A stretch of 64,000 nt of DNA from Bifidobacterium aerophilum (GCF_010667685.1 NZ_WHZW01000002.1:62001-126000), one strand, 5' to 3'; shown: positions 44,855 through 57,867, counted from the stretch's first letter. A program made the numbers and translations. The notes: generated from the sequence alone by a model not told the origin.

Positions 44855-46027
44855 ATGCGTTTTTCCTCACGAGTCGACATCAGCGCGCCCAATCCGATCG
44901 CCGCGGCCGAGGCGGCCGCAAAAAGGGCCGGCGTAACGCTCGGCAAGCTCAACGATTCCAACCCCACCCGGCACGGACTGGCTCCGGCATTGGTGCCGGA
45001 GGTCTATACCGCCGATCCGCGCGGGCAGCGCGCGGCGCGTGAGGCGTTGGCCGAGTTCCTGACCCGGACTTACGGCGGCGGGGCGCCCGTCGACCCGGAC
45101 CGTCTGTACATCTTGAGCTCCACGTCCGAAGCATACTCGTGGCTCATCAAACTCCTGTGCGACGCGGGCGACGCGGTGCTCGCGCCGAAACCCGGCTATC
45201 CGCTCATCGAATCGATCGCGCGCCTCGAATGCGTCGACACGGTCGAATACCAGCAGCGATTCGACGGCTCCTGGTACATCGACGTCGCCGAACTGGAGGA
45301 ACTGCTGAACGGCGAACACGGCGCCCGCATCCGTGCGCTGGTGCTCATCAACCCGAACAATCCGACCGGCTCGTACGTGAAACCCTCCGAACGCGAACGC
45401 ATCGTATCGCTGTGCCGCGAGCATGGCATCGCGATCATCGCCGACGAGGTGTTCTATGACTATTCGCTCGAACCGTTCGACGGCAACGCGCGCCTCGCGG
45501 GGGAGCCCGGCGTGCTCACGTTCGCATTGGACGGATTCTCGAAAATGCTCGCCGCACCGCACGCCAAGGTCGGCTGGATCCAAGTATCCGGACCGGACGG
45601 GGACGTGGCCGAAGCGCAGCACCGGCTCGACGTGATCGCGGACGACTACCTGCCGATGAGCGACATCATCGCACGGCAGATCCCCGCATTGCTGGATGCG
45701 GCCGCGGCCCAGACGGACCGCGTGCGTGACCGGGTGCGCGGCAACCTCGCATTGCTGCACCGTCTGCTCGACGCGGACGAGCATGGGCTCGTGAGCGTGC
45801 TGCGCGCCGAAGGCGGATGGAACGTGCTGCTGCGCGTACCGAGCGTGATCGACGAAAACGAGCTGGTGCTCGCGATGATCGACCGGCACGGCCTGAGCGG
45901 CCAGCCCGGCTATTTCTTCGACATGACCTCCAACGGGTACCTGGCGATCTCGCTGCTGCCCGAGCCGGACGAGTTCGCACGCAACGTGCGCGCCGTGCTC
46001 GACACGGTCAACGGGATGTTGGAATAA
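44855..46027 (+). CDS. Class I/II (PLP-dependent) aminotransferase
   Basis: This 390-residue fold-type I enzyme transfers amino groups between amino and keto acids. It has the substrate-site NPNNPTGS segment (about 168), the cofactor-binding IIADEVFYDYSLEP, and the PLP lysine Lys230 in GFSKMLAAPHAKVGW. The start is leaderless: TAGACT (44842-44847) ends 7 nt before ATG and a TTGATG -35 lies 19 bp further up. No ribosome site is present. It ends 6 bp before the convergent ABC ATPase gene. The specific substrate is unknown. Confidence 0.9.
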   Translation: MRFSSRVDISAPNPIAAAEAAAKRAGVTLGKLNDSNPTRHGLAPALVPEVYTADPRGQRAAREALAEFLTRTYGGGAPVDPDRLYILSSTSEAYSWLIKLLCDAGDAVLAPKPGYPLIESIARLECVDTVEYQQRFDGSWYIDVAELEELLNGEHGARIRALVLINPNNPTGSYVKPSERERIVSLCREHGIAIIADEVFYDYSLEPFDGNARLAGEPGVLTFALDGFSKMLAAPHAKVGWIQVSGPDGDVAEAQHRLDVIADDYLPMSDIIARQIPALLDAAAAQTDRVRDRVRGNLALLHRLLDADEHGLVSVLRAEGGWNVLLRVPSVIDENELVLAMIDRHGLSGQPGYFFDMTSNGYLAISLLPEPDEFARNVRAVLDTVNGMLE

Positions 46028-46033
46028 GGGATC

Positions 46034-46867
46034 TCACTGCCGTGCAGCCTTGGCGGCCTCGTATTTTTGGCGGATGAGATCGTTGTAGAACGCGGCGGCG
46101 TCACTCGGCACACCGTCGAAGACCAGCTCGTGGTCGTCCAGCACCAGCGTGCGGTCGATCGCATATTCCGGGCGCTGGATCAGCTCCACGTCATGCGTGG
46201 CGAACACGACCTGCTTGTCGTAGCTGAACAGCGCGCGTGCCACGTGCGCCGAACCGATCTCGTCCAACCCCTTGGTCGGCTCGTCGGCCACGATCGCGGC
46301 GGGGGAGAAGCTCAACGCGGACGCGATCGCCAGCAGATGCCGCTTCTCGCTGTCCAACGCGCTCGCCGGTTCGCGCGCCACCGACGTCAGATCGAAATGG
46401 GCGAACAGGTCGCCGACGATCTGCTCGCGTTCCGACTCGGGCACTTTGTGCTTCTTCAACGGCTGGTCGATCGCCTCGCGGATGTCCTTCGCCTGATAGT
46501 AGCTGTTCGGGATCTCCTCGCGCCGCACGCGGCCGACCAGGTCCTCGATGCGCTTCAGATCGCGCTTGACCGCAGGATCGAACGCGGCATCCGCGGTCCG
46601 TCCGTCGTTGTGATGCGCCGTGACCGTCACCGTGCCCGCGCTTGCGGTCAGCGCGCCGTCGAGCAACTTGAGCAGCGTCGTCTTGCCGGACCCGTTCAGG
46701 CCGATCACCGCCACGCGCCGCGTGTCCGGGCCGATCGTGAGCGTCGTCGGCAGCAGTCCCACGTTGCCGTCCTCGTACCGGTGTCCGACGCCGTCCATCG
46801 CGAACGTCACCGCGGACGGGCGATCGGCCGCCGCGCGTCCCCCAAACAACGAATCAAACAGTCCCAT
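46034..46867 (-). CDS. ABC-type ATPase with atypical signature motif
   Basis: This 277-residue protein has Walker A GLNGSGKTT (57-65) and Walker B AAIVADEPTKGLD (190-202). The signature that should read LSGGQ is LDSEKRH (171-177), and the Q-loop region carries an insert (about 85-140). Similar EcfA/BioM-like ATPases energise small-molecule importers, but no partner is encoded nearby. TACACT lies 8 nt before the ATG, so the transcript is probably leaderless. The atypical signature may mean altered ATP turnover. Confidence 0.8.
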   Translation of the reverse strand: MGLFDSLFGGRAAADRPSAVTFAMDGVGHRYEDGNVGLLPTTLTIGPDTRRVAVIGLNGSGKTTLLKLLDGALTASAGTVTVTAHHNDGRTADAAFDPAVKRDLKRIEDLVGRVRREEIPNSYYQAKDIREAIDQPLKKHKVPESEREQIVGDLFAHFDLTSVAREPASALDSEKRHLLAIASALSFSPAAIVADEPTKGLDEIGSAHVARALFSYDKQVVFATHDVELIQRPEYAIDRTLVLDDHELVFDGVPSDAAAFYNDLIRQKYEAAKAARQ

Positions 46868-46896
46868 GCCACCCAAGTGTAGTGCGTCACGGGTCG

Positions 46897-48621
46897 TCAG
46901 GCGAAGTAGAAGCCCTTGAAGTCGTACTGGTACACGCGGTAGATGTACGCCGTGTTGAGTTCCATCCTGTACTGCGCGAGCAGCTCGCCGTCGGCCGTAT
47001 ACGTGCCGAACAGGCCCTGCATGCCCGTGTCGATGAGGATGTTGCCGTTGCTCAGCTCCTGCGCCGAGCTCACGTACGGCGAATACGGCACGTCGAACGA
47101 GGCGACCTCCGTGTACGTGCCCGCGTTCTCGTCGACCAGATAGCGGCGGTACTGGGAGCGCGAATCCTTGTCCTTGGACGATCCGGCGGTGCTGATCCCG
47201 TCGATCACGGTCCAGTCGTAGTCGGGGCGGGTCATCGCGTAGCCGTAGTTGTTGTCGAACATGTACAGGTAGTACTGGCCGTCCGCCAGCGAGTCGTCGG
47301 CCACGTACGTGATCGAATGCTGGCCGCCGGTGTCGCCGAAGTCGCCGGATTTCGTGAGGAACAGGTCGGCGTATTCGGTGCCGTCCCACACGCTCGGCTC
47401 GCCGATCATGTACGCGACGCTCGGCGTGCCTTCGAGATCGTTCACCTTGATGATCGTGGACGTTTCGCGCGCGGAGAACAGGGCGGATCCGTCGGGCAGG
47501 ATCTGGATGGTGTTGCAGTGCAGCCAGTCCCAGCGGTTGGTGGCGGTCGGGTCGGATTCGTCGATGCCGGAATGGTCGGTGGTGGACTTGTAGTCGGCGA
47601 ACAGCGTGCCGAAGTCGACGAGCAGCGTGGTTTCGCCGGTGGTCGTGTCGAGTTTGACGACCTGGTCCTGCACGGCGTGGTCGGAGCGGCTCAGGTCGGT
47701 GGCGAGCAGCACGATGTTGCCGTCCGCGTCGAGCGCGTAGTCGTGGTGGAGGATGAAGTCGTCGCCGAGATCGTAGATCTTTTCGAGCTTGCCGAGACGG
47801 TTCATGCCGACCATCGTGTGCGTGGACGCGGAGAACCACATGAGGCCGTCGTCGTCGAACAGCAGGCGGTGCGAACGGTAGTACTTGACGGGCACTTCGC
47901 CGCGCAGCACGCCGTACGCGTCGTAGTAGTACATGAAGTCCTGTTCGTCGCTGTCGTTGCCGAGGATCGCGTACAGGCCGCTGCCGAGCTGCTGCGTGAC
48001 CGTGGTCGTGCCGGACGACGTGGCGGTGGTGTTCTCGGCGGCCGTCGTGTCGAGGCTGCCGTCGGTCTGTTCGAGGCGGACGGCTTCGGTGCCGAGCAGC
48101 GACGGGCCGTTGTGGGTGATCGTGTAGGTGGTGGTCAGTCCGCCCGAGTCGGTCAGGTTGAACGTGATGGTGTTCTCGACGTCGGGGATCAGGCCGAGCA
48201 CGAGGAACTCGTGTTCGGTGGTGTAGTTCTCGCCCTGGTTGGCGGTGGCGGTGAAGTCCGGGTAGCCGTCGGCGGAGACGGTGTAGGTGACGGCCGTTTC
48301 GTAGCGCGAGTTGAAGTACACGTACAGCGAGGTGGTGTTGGTGCCGTACGGGTCGTCCTTGACGAAGATGTTGTCGACGCCGTGGGATTCGGCGTCGCGT
48401 TCCTTGATGAGGTTCTTCTCGGCCGTCTGCTGGTAGTCGGCCGTATACACTTCGGCGATCTGCGCGTTGAGGCGTTCGATGCGCGCCTGTTGGGTGGCGG
48501 CGCCGGCGTCGTCCTGCGTGAGCAGGCACAGGCCGACGGCGATGGCGGCGGCGACGGTCGCGGCGGTGCCGCGGATGATGAGCGGGAGGACGTTGGATTT
48601 CGATCGGATCGCTGGTTTCAT
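46897..48621 (-). CDS. Aryl-sulfate sulfotransferase (AssT type)
   Basis: This 574-residue exported enzyme moves sulfate between phenolic esters and phenols without PAPS. It has a signal anchor (about 13-35), an N-terminal beta domain (about 95-180), then a propeller with the conserved active-site residues His292/His293 (LHHDY), His368 (DWLHCNT), Arg385 (SARETST) and His435 (GGQHSITYV), the last matching the sulfated histidine of the family. The spacing of the last three resembles the E. coli enzyme. The large polytopic gene upstream is co-oriented, with a strong hairpin between. Confidence 0.88.
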   Translation of the reverse strand: MKPAIRSKSNVLPLIIRGTAATVAAAIAVGLCLLTQDDAGAATQQARIERLNAQIAEVYTADYQQTAEKNLIKERDAESHGVDNIFVKDDPYGTNTTSLYVYFNSRYETAVTYTVSADGYPDFTATANQGENYTTEHEFLVLGLIPDVENTITFNLTDSGGLTTTYTITHNGPSLLGTEAVRLEQTDGSLDTTAAENTTATSSGTTTVTQQLGSGLYAILGNDSDEQDFMYYYDAYGVLRGEVPVKYYRSHRLLFDDDGLMWFSASTHTMVGMNRLGKLEKIYDLGDDFILHHDYALDADGNIVLLATDLSRSDHAVQDQVVKLDTTTGETTLLVDFGTLFADYKSTTDHSGIDESDPTATNRWDWLHCNTIQILPDGSALFSARETSTIIKVNDLEGTPSVAYMIGEPSVWDGTEYADLFLTKSGDFGDTGGQHSITYVADDSLADGQYYLYMFDNNYGYAMTRPDYDWTVIDGISTAGSSKDKDSRSQYRRYLVDENAGTYTEVASFDVPYSPYVSSAQELSNGNILIDTGMQGLFGTYTADGELLAQYRMELNTAYIYRVYQYDFKGFYFA

Positions 48622-48744
48622 GGAGTCGGTGTCGTTTCGTGTAACGGATGATCGGATGATGCGCTATCGTCCATTAGTATGACCCGACTCTTGGAGCAAG
48701 GTCAATGAACTGTGGGGAAACCGCCGGTGGTTTGCTGACAGTTC

Positions 48745-48790
48745 GCTGGATGATGGTGCCGAGCGCGGGCGTGCGGCACCATCATCCAGC
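48745..48790. terminator. 17-bp hairpin between membrane-protein and sulfotransferase genes
   Basis: GCTGGATGATGGTGCC (48745-48760) pairs perfectly with 48775-48790; G48761/C48774 add one pair. There is no T-run on either strand, so the function may be an operator or RNA processing rather than termination. Confidence 0.6.
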
Positions 48791-48806
48791 AAATGCGGGC
48801 GGACGG

Positions 48807-51149
48807 TCAGTTCAGGCCGAGCAGCGTGAACCAGGAGCGCACGTCGTAGAAGAACCCGGGATTGTTGTGGTCGAGGGAGTCGTCGCGGCCCGGCACCAGG
48901 CAGGAGAACACCGTCACGGCGAGCATCGCGACCATGAGCGCCATGACCAGCAGCCGGATCGCATGACGACGCAGCGGCGTGCGGCTGTACGGAGAATCGT
49001 CCATGTCCTCATGCGGCCACGGATCGAACACGCTCGGACCTTCCAGCACGCGCAGCAGCATCGGCATCGCAGCCAATGCGATCAGCCAGCCGAAATCGCA
49101 CATGTACCGCCAGCCCATGCCGCCTTCCATGATGTCGATCACGACGAGCAGCAGACCGAGTACCAGCGCGCACGTCAGCATCGACCAGTACGCGGCGGGG
49201 ATCCTGCGGCGCAGCCGGGGCAGCAGGAACGCAAGCAGCGCCAGCGGACAGGTGACGAACAGGCCGCCGACCATCGCCTCGGTGAACCCCCATTCGGGCA
49301 GCGGCGTGGGCTGGATCGCCAGATACGGGAACGATCCGGTGAACCGCAACGGCAGGAACAGATAGTAGACGATCATGTAGGGGACGTCCGCGGCCGGCAG
49401 CCGGAAGTTCGTCATGTCGGTGACGGTCATCTGATACGCGCTGCCGAAGTCGAGAAAACCGCTGAACCGCACGCGGTTGTATGCCATGAGCGGCAGCACG
49501 ACGACGATCGCGGGCAGGAGGACCGCCAGCGGGGCGGCCAGCAGACGGCCGACCGCATGACGTCCGGCGGTTGCGTCATGACCGGTGGCTGCAGGATCGG
49601 TCGCGCGACGGCCGAGCTCGCGACGATCGGACGCACGACGATCGGACGTACGGCGGCTGCGAACGGCCTCGACGACTGCCTCGCCCAGCGCGCGCACCTG
49701 CGGCCAGAACAGGGGGATGCCCAGCAATGCGGCCAGCGAGAACGGCGGACGGCATCCGAAATTCAACGCGATGCACAGCGCGCCGCCGGCCAGATGGGGC
49801 AGCGAGACCGGATCGGCATCCCCGACCGACCACAGCATGCGCGTTCGTTTCCGTCCGGCCATCCGCGAGGGCCGGACGGCGCCCATCCACAGCCACAGTC
49901 CCAGACAGGTGAACATCATCGACGCGGCGATCGGCACCGAATAGAAATTCGTGCGGAACCACAGATAACAGGCGTTCGAACACACCAGAAACAGCGCGAT
50001 CGCCATCGACGCGCCCGCAACGGACGTGCGCGGCGCGATCCGCTGCGTCAGCCGCACGACCATCAGGCATGCGAACACGAGGAACCCGTACATGAGCAGC
50101 AGATCGGCCGCGCCGGTCGGCAGCATCATCCCGTCGCCGCCGACGATCCACGACGTGACCAACTGGTACGGCATGAACAGCAATACGGCCGGAACCACCC
50201 CGAAATACGAATACCAATGGCCGTCGTAGAACGCGTAATCCCAATAGATCGGGGTCACGCCGTTGGCCATGAGCCGGTCCCGCGTCGCGATGCTGTGCGG
50301 CGCGTCGGCGGCGGCCAGCGCGTCCGGCACCGGCAGGTCGAGCCATGCGTGGCCATGCAGCAGCGCGTCGGCCACATGCGCGTACTGGTCGTAATCGTAG
50401 GTGTACCCGTTTTCGTTGTGGAACAGCAACGGTCCCATCACCGTGACCATCCAGACCACGGCGCTCATCGTCGGAATCGCGACCAACGCCAGCAACACCG
50501 CCAGACCGGCCCGCTGCCGGCGGTCCGACGGGTCGAGCGGCGTGCGCCACAGGCGCGAACCCGGCCGCCACAGCAGCAACAGCAGCACCGCCACGGCCAG
50601 CACGCTCACGCGCGTCCAGCTCCATTGGAACGGCACGCGGGCGTTCGCGCGCACCGCCTCGATCGGCACGAGCGTGCCCTTCGGCTCTTCGACCCAGGCG
50701 CGGATCGTGCCGGTGGCGCCGTCCGTATGCAGGTAGAGCGAACGCGGCGACCACAACGACATCGGCTGCGCACGACCCGTCTTGCCGCCCGAATCGAGCC
50801 GCAGATGGAAGACCGCGGTCGGCTTGTTGTTATCCGACAGCATGCTGTCGTTCATCAGGGCCAACGTCCGGTCGGCCAGTTCGACGCGCGCGTACTGCGA
50901 CGTGCCGTCCGCCTTGACCTCCATCCACGCGGCCGTGGGATCGGTGACGCGCAGCAGACCGTCGGCGTCGCGTTCGAGGCCCGGTCCGATCGTGTTGCTC
51001 GCGGCGGACGTGTCGGTGCTGGCCGACAGGGTCGTCCAGAACGGCAGGTTGAACGCGAAGCATTCGAGCAGCGTGATCAGCAGCATCGCCACGGCGGCGA
51101 CGAGCAGCGTGCGCGGGCGTACCGCGGGATGACGGAATGTTGAAGGCAC
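48807..51149 (-). CDS. Polytopic membrane protein (GT-C glycosyltransferase-like)
   Basis: This 780-residue protein has a first helix at about 14-36, an outward beta-rich region (about 40-185), then about ten or eleven helices with loops. A loop YTYDYDQYAHVADALLHGHAW and the following HWYSYFGVVPAVLLFMPY match large actinobacterial GT-C type membrane proteins that use lipid-linked sugars. A polar Arg-rich loop (about 500-540) separates the last helices. The start is GTG. TAGAAT lies 6 nt upstream, so it is probably leaderless. It is divergent from the 1,239-residue gene with overlapping -10 boxes. Confidence 0.6.
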   Translation of the reverse strand: MPSTFRHPAVRPRTLLVAAVAMLLITLLECFAFNLPFWTTLSASTDTSAASNTIGPGLERDADGLLRVTDPTAAWMEVKADGTSQYARVELADRTLALMNDSMLSDNNKPTAVFHLRLDSGGKTGRAQPMSLWSPRSLYLHTDGATGTIRAWVEEPKGTLVPIEAVRANARVPFQWSWTRVSVLAVAVLLLLLWRPGSRLWRTPLDPSDRRQRAGLAVLLALVAIPTMSAVVWMVTVMGPLLFHNENGYTYDYDQYAHVADALLHGHAWLDLPVPDALAAADAPHSIATRDRLMANGVTPIYWDYAFYDGHWYSYFGVVPAVLLFMPYQLVTSWIVGGDGMMLPTGAADLLLMYGFLVFACLMVVRLTQRIAPRTSVAGASMAIALFLVCSNACYLWFRTNFYSVPIAASMMFTCLGLWLWMGAVRPSRMAGRKRTRMLWSVGDADPVSLPHLAGGALCIALNFGCRPPFSLAALLGIPLFWPQVRALGEAVVEAVRSRRTSDRRASDRRELGRRATDPAATGHDATAGRHAVGRLLAAPLAVLLPAIVVVLPLMAYNRVRFSGFLDFGSAYQMTVTDMTNFRLPAADVPYMIVYYLFLPLRFTGSFPYLAIQPTPLPEWGFTEAMVGGLFVTCPLALLAFLLPRLRRRIPAAYWSMLTCALVLGLLLVVIDIMEGGMGWRYMCDFGWLIALAAMPMLLRVLEGPSVFDPWPHEDMDDSPYSRTPLRRHAIRLLVMALMVAMLAVTVFSCLVPGRDDSLDHNNPGFFYDVRSWFTLLGLN

Positions 51150-51152
51150 TCC

Positions 51153-51170
51153 ATTATTCTATAGGCTTCA
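51153..51170. promoter_or_regulatory. Overlapping divergent leaderless -10 boxes
   Basis: TATTCT (51155-51160) drives the plus-strand gene and its minus-strand counterpart TAGAAT (51161-51156) drives the minus-strand gene. Each lies 6-9 nt from its start codon, so polymerase can hold only one direction at a time. Confidence 0.55.
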
Positions 51171-54100
51171 TGTCTGGCTGGATTGGAAGAATGTGGGTCA
51201 TGTTCCATCGCACACCACACCACAGTCATGGCCGCGGCGTGCCGGCCGCGATCGGCAGGCTGGTGCGCTCGCTCGGCGGCGGCGCGCTGTCCGAGCCGTC
51301 GCTTGATCCGTTCGCGGCGACGCATACGGCGGACGCGGGCAAGGACATGCCCAAGGTCCTGGCCGGTCACGCCGTCGTGCTCGGCCCGCTCGTCAAGCGT
51401 CACATCTTCGACGAACTGGTCTGGCAGCAGGACGATTCGTTGCGGTTCGGCTGGGCGCAGCTGCCCGGCCGGCAGGGCAACGTGCTCGCGCTCGGCGCGT
51501 TCACCGACCGCGACCATTTCTCGCAGGTCGCCATCGCCGACGACAAAGGACGCGTGTTCGCCGGCGAGGATCCGCAGATGGATACGTACGGCATGCAGGC
51601 GCGGTTCCTGTTCGGCAAGGAAGGCACGGTCCGTCTGCCTGATGGACCGCGTTTCGGACATCGTTCCGCCGGTGCGGCGACCGACGCCGGCACGGCGGGC
51701 ACGGCGGTCCGTGGCGTGCGCGACCTGACCGGCTGGGCGGCCCGTGCGTTCGCGGGGCGTGCCGACGGCCGCGACGGCGGCAAAAGCGCCAAGGACGAGG
51801 CTCCCCGCATGCTCGAATGCGTGCAGGGCGGCATCGTCGGCCGCGACGCGTCCGGTCGCATGAGCTGGCTCGCCTCGTGGCTCAAAACCGGCAACCGCTA
51901 CACGCTCGAACAGGTACGCGCCAACCTGCCCGCCTCGATGCGATACGATCTGGAATACCGCGACGCGATCGCCATCGCGTTCTTCGCCGCCTATTTCATC
52001 CCCTCGATGAACGGCCTGCTCATCGGCTTCGGTTCCGGCAACATCTTCCGCAGGCTCAACCGCGAGGCCCCGATCGGCGCGATCCGCCGCTGCCTGCGCG
52101 ACACGCTCGACGCGCGCGCCCACGGCATGCGCGCCTCGGGTCTGGAGGATCATTTCTCCGACCTCATGCACGAGGCCGGCGCACTCGACCCGGCCACCGG
52201 GCTCGATGCGGTCCACGGCGCCGAACCGCTGCGCCTGTACACGTCCACGTATTCGGGCAGCTACATCCTCACGTGGAACGCGAACCTGCAGTTCCCGGCC
52301 GTCCTGCAGGCGCTGCGCATCGAAGGCAACCTCAACCGGTTCGCGAACGTGAGCGCGTGGCTCGAACGCAACGCGCGGCTCGGCCTGACGCCCATCGAGG
52401 ACACGGTCACGCGCGCGCAGGCCGCGCAGATCGACCGGATGCTGCTTGAGGATCCGGCGCTTGGTGCGTTGCAGACCGACCCGGCCTTCCTGTATGCGGA
52501 TTCCGGCAGCGGTGCCGGCGCGATCGCCGGGGAGAGTCGGGCGGACGATGCGGACGGCGACGGTCAGGACGGCCGTCACGCCGTGCTGCGTCTGGCCGAC
52601 GAGGCGCGTGCGGTCGCCGCGCGTCTCGCCGAACAGCACCCCGACCCGCTCGGCATCGACACGACGTCAAGCGAATGGCTGTACCGGCAGACCGTGTCGA
52701 CCCTGCTGCGCCGGCTTCGCCTGCCGTTCCGCTTCGACGTGGAATTCCGTTCGAACCTTGCCGACGGCGAGGCCGCGATCGGATTCACCACGTCCGGCCC
52801 GTCGATGATGCCGACCAGCCGGTACGACGACGACCGGCACATGTGGGTGCCGCTGGACGAGCGCGACCGCGCGGCCATGAGCACCGACTACAACCTGCGC
52901 GTCGGCCTGATGATGGCCACGCTGCTGTTCGGCGCCGACGAGCGGATCCGCCGTGTCTCGGTGCACATCGATTCGATCGGGCTGGAAGAGGCGATCGCCG
53001 AACAGGATTCCGCGATCTCCGGCCTCGTCGGTCAGGTGCTGCGCACGTTCGAACGCGTCAAGCGCGGCGACGTCGGCTTGGGCGGCACGAAGGCCGATCC
53101 GAAGGACGGCGACTTCCACGGCGATCCGTCGCGTTCCCTGCCGCATCCGGTCGAGGACCACGGCGACGCGCACGCCACCGGCCCGGCCCTCACCCCCGCC
53201 GACGACGCGAACGCGGCCGCAGGCGCCGACGATCAGGCCGGACAATCAGGACAGGCCGCGGCATCCGTGACGGACGCGGCGGCCTCGGCCTCGACGTCGG
53301 GCGCCGCGGATGCGGTCTCTTCCGACGTGCAAGGCACGGACGATGCCAGCCTCGACAGCCAGTTCGAGGACCTCATGCGCGGCATCGACCTCGACGAGGT
53401 AGCCTTCGCCGCCCCCGACGCGGGCAACGGCGACGATACGGCGTCGGACACGCCGTTCATGTCGTTCAACGGTCTCGGCGGCTCGGGCGATGATGGGGAC
53501 GATGCGGACGGTGCCGATGACGCGAACGGCGGCGACCCGTCCGACCCGCTCGACGTGCTGCGCGCCAATCCGACCGTGCGCACCATGGTCACCGTCTCCT
53601 TCGACCGCGACGCGCTGCTGTCGCGACTGTACGAGGACGGCCTGCGCCATCCGCTCGACACGTACCGCATGTTCGACGCGACGATCGATCTCGACGACAA
53701 CGGCGGCCTCGTCGCCACCGAACCGGGCTTCGACCTGCGCGACAGTCGGTTCGCGCCGGCCGGCGCTCAGGAGGAACCCGAACTGTCCGAAACGACGTTC
53801 GGCCCGCGCACCGCGCGCGTGTTCGGCACGGACGACGAGACCGGGCTGTCGATCCAACGCGCGGACCTGCTGCAGCGCGGCGTCGCCGAATTCCACCGTC
53901 TCGCCGCCGACGAGCACATGCCGTCCGTCGAAAAGGCGCAGCGTGCGATGAGGCTCATCGACCGCATCGCCGACCCGGAACTGAGCGAACGCGCCCCGCA
54001 GGTCACCAGCGCGCTGATCGACGGCCGCGACACCCCCGACATCGACTTCCAGCTGAGCGCCGGCATCGAACGCGAACGCTCCAAGGCGCACGATCTGCTG

Positions 54101-54889
54101 TTCTCCGGGCAGATGGACCGTGCGATGGAGGTCATGGAGACCGAGATCGAACGTCTCGATCTCATGTACGCGAACAATCCCGGCGTGCCGCGCTACTTCA
54201 ACTCGTACGCCGAACGCGTGGTCTACAACCGTCTGTTCGCCACGCCCGGCGAACAGACCGTGCTCATTCCCGACGACCTGTTCTACGCGCATATGGAGGT
54301 CGCCGACGTGCTCGCCCAGATCAAGGGCGCCAAGGCCGCGCTGCCGCACCTGAACGCGATGGTCTCCTACGCGCCGTCGTATCCGCTGTCGCATCTGAAG
54401 CTCGCCGTGCAGCTCGCCCGGCTTGAGGACTGGGATTCGGCGCGCGCCGCCTGTCTGAACGCGCTGCGCGTGGCCCTCGACCGAGACGACGCCGCATTCG
54501 CCTACTACCGGTTCGCCTACTGCGAATGGATGCGCGACCAGTTCGCCACGGCCGCCGCCGCATACATCATGAGCGACCACATCAGCCCCGGCCAGATCGG
54601 TCCGCTGGAAAACGAGCTGCGCGACCTCGTGACGCGCGCCGACTCGCAATGCGTGCCCGTGCCCGACAGCGTCGAGGCCGCGCAGGCCGTGCTCGCCGCG
54701 CACGACCTGCCCGTGTGGCCGCACACCGAAGTCGGTGCGATCATCCGCGACGCCGCCCGCGTGAGCGTGGACGAGGGCATGTTCGTGCCCGCCCGCACCC
54801 TGTCGGTGGCGTGGGCGCGCATGGCCGACGACGACACCGACGGCATCGACGTGATCCAGGCGCAGTTCCTGCGCTCGCTCAACGCGTGA
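51170..54889 (+). CDS. Large cytoplasmic protein with TPR-like C-terminal part, unknown function
   Basis: This 1,239-residue protein has no signal peptide or membrane helix. The N-terminal two thirds (about 20-650) contain conserved-looking helical segments (DLEYRDAIAIAFFAAYFIPSM, RQGNVLALGAFTDRD). A very acidic Asp/Ala-rich linker (about 675-800) leads to a helical C-terminal part (about 930-1200), with repeats such as AHMEVADVLAQIKGAKAALPHLNAM that resemble TPR units. I recognise no family and no catalytic motif. A leaderless ATG at 51170 is chosen over 51137. It is followed at 51 bp by ligA on the same strand. Confidence 0.55.
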   Translation: MSGWIGRMWVMFHRTPHHSHGRGVPAAIGRLVRSLGGGALSEPSLDPFAATHTADAGKDMPKVLAGHAVVLGPLVKRHIFDELVWQQDDSLRFGWAQLPGRQGNVLALGAFTDRDHFSQVAIADDKGRVFAGEDPQMDTYGMQARFLFGKEGTVRLPDGPRFGHRSAGAATDAGTAGTAVRGVRDLTGWAARAFAGRADGRDGGKSAKDEAPRMLECVQGGIVGRDASGRMSWLASWLKTGNRYTLEQVRANLPASMRYDLEYRDAIAIAFFAAYFIPSMNGLLIGFGSGNIFRRLNREAPIGAIRRCLRDTLDARAHGMRASGLEDHFSDLMHEAGALDPATGLDAVHGAEPLRLYTSTYSGSYILTWNANLQFPAVLQALRIEGNLNRFANVSAWLERNARLGLTPIEDTVTRAQAAQIDRMLLEDPALGALQTDPAFLYADSGSGAGAIAGESRADDADGDGQDGRHAVLRLADEARAVAARLAEQHPDPLGIDTTSSEWLYRQTVSTLLRRLRLPFRFDVEFRSNLADGEAAIGFTTSGPSMMPTSRYDDDRHMWVPLDERDRAAMSTDYNLRVGLMMATLLFGADERIRRVSVHIDSIGLEEAIAEQDSAISGLVGQVLRTFERVKRGDVGLGGTKADPKDGDFHGDPSRSLPHPVEDHGDAHATGPALTPADDANAAAGADDQAGQSGQAAASVTDAAASASTSGAADAVSSDVQGTDDASLDSQFEDLMRGIDLDEVAFAAPDAGNGDDTASDTPFMSFNGLGGSGDDGDDADGADDANGGDPSDPLDVLRANPTVRTMVTVSFDRDALLSRLYEDGLRHPLDTYRMFDATIDLDDNGGLVATEPGFDLRDSRFAPAGAQEEPELSETTFGPRTARVFGTDDETGLSIQRADLLQRGVAEFHRLAADEHMPSVEKAQRAMRLIDRIADPELSERAPQVTSALIDGRDTPDIDFQLSAGIERERSKAHDLLFSGQMDRAMEVMETEIERLDLMYANNPGVPRYFNSYAERVVYNRLFATPGEQTVLIPDDLFYAHMEVADVLAQIKGAKAALPHLNAMVSYAPSYPLSHLKLAVQLARLEDWDSARAACLNALRVALDRDDAAFAYYRFAYCEWMRDQFATAAAAYIMSDHISPGQIGPLENELRDLVTRADSQCVPVPDSVEAAQAVLAAHDLPVWPHTEVGAIIRDAARVSVDEGMFVPARTLSVAWARMADDDTDGIDVIQAQFLRSLNA

Positions 54890-54901
54890 CATCGTGAGTG
54901 A

Positions 54902-57867
<2,966 letters not shown>

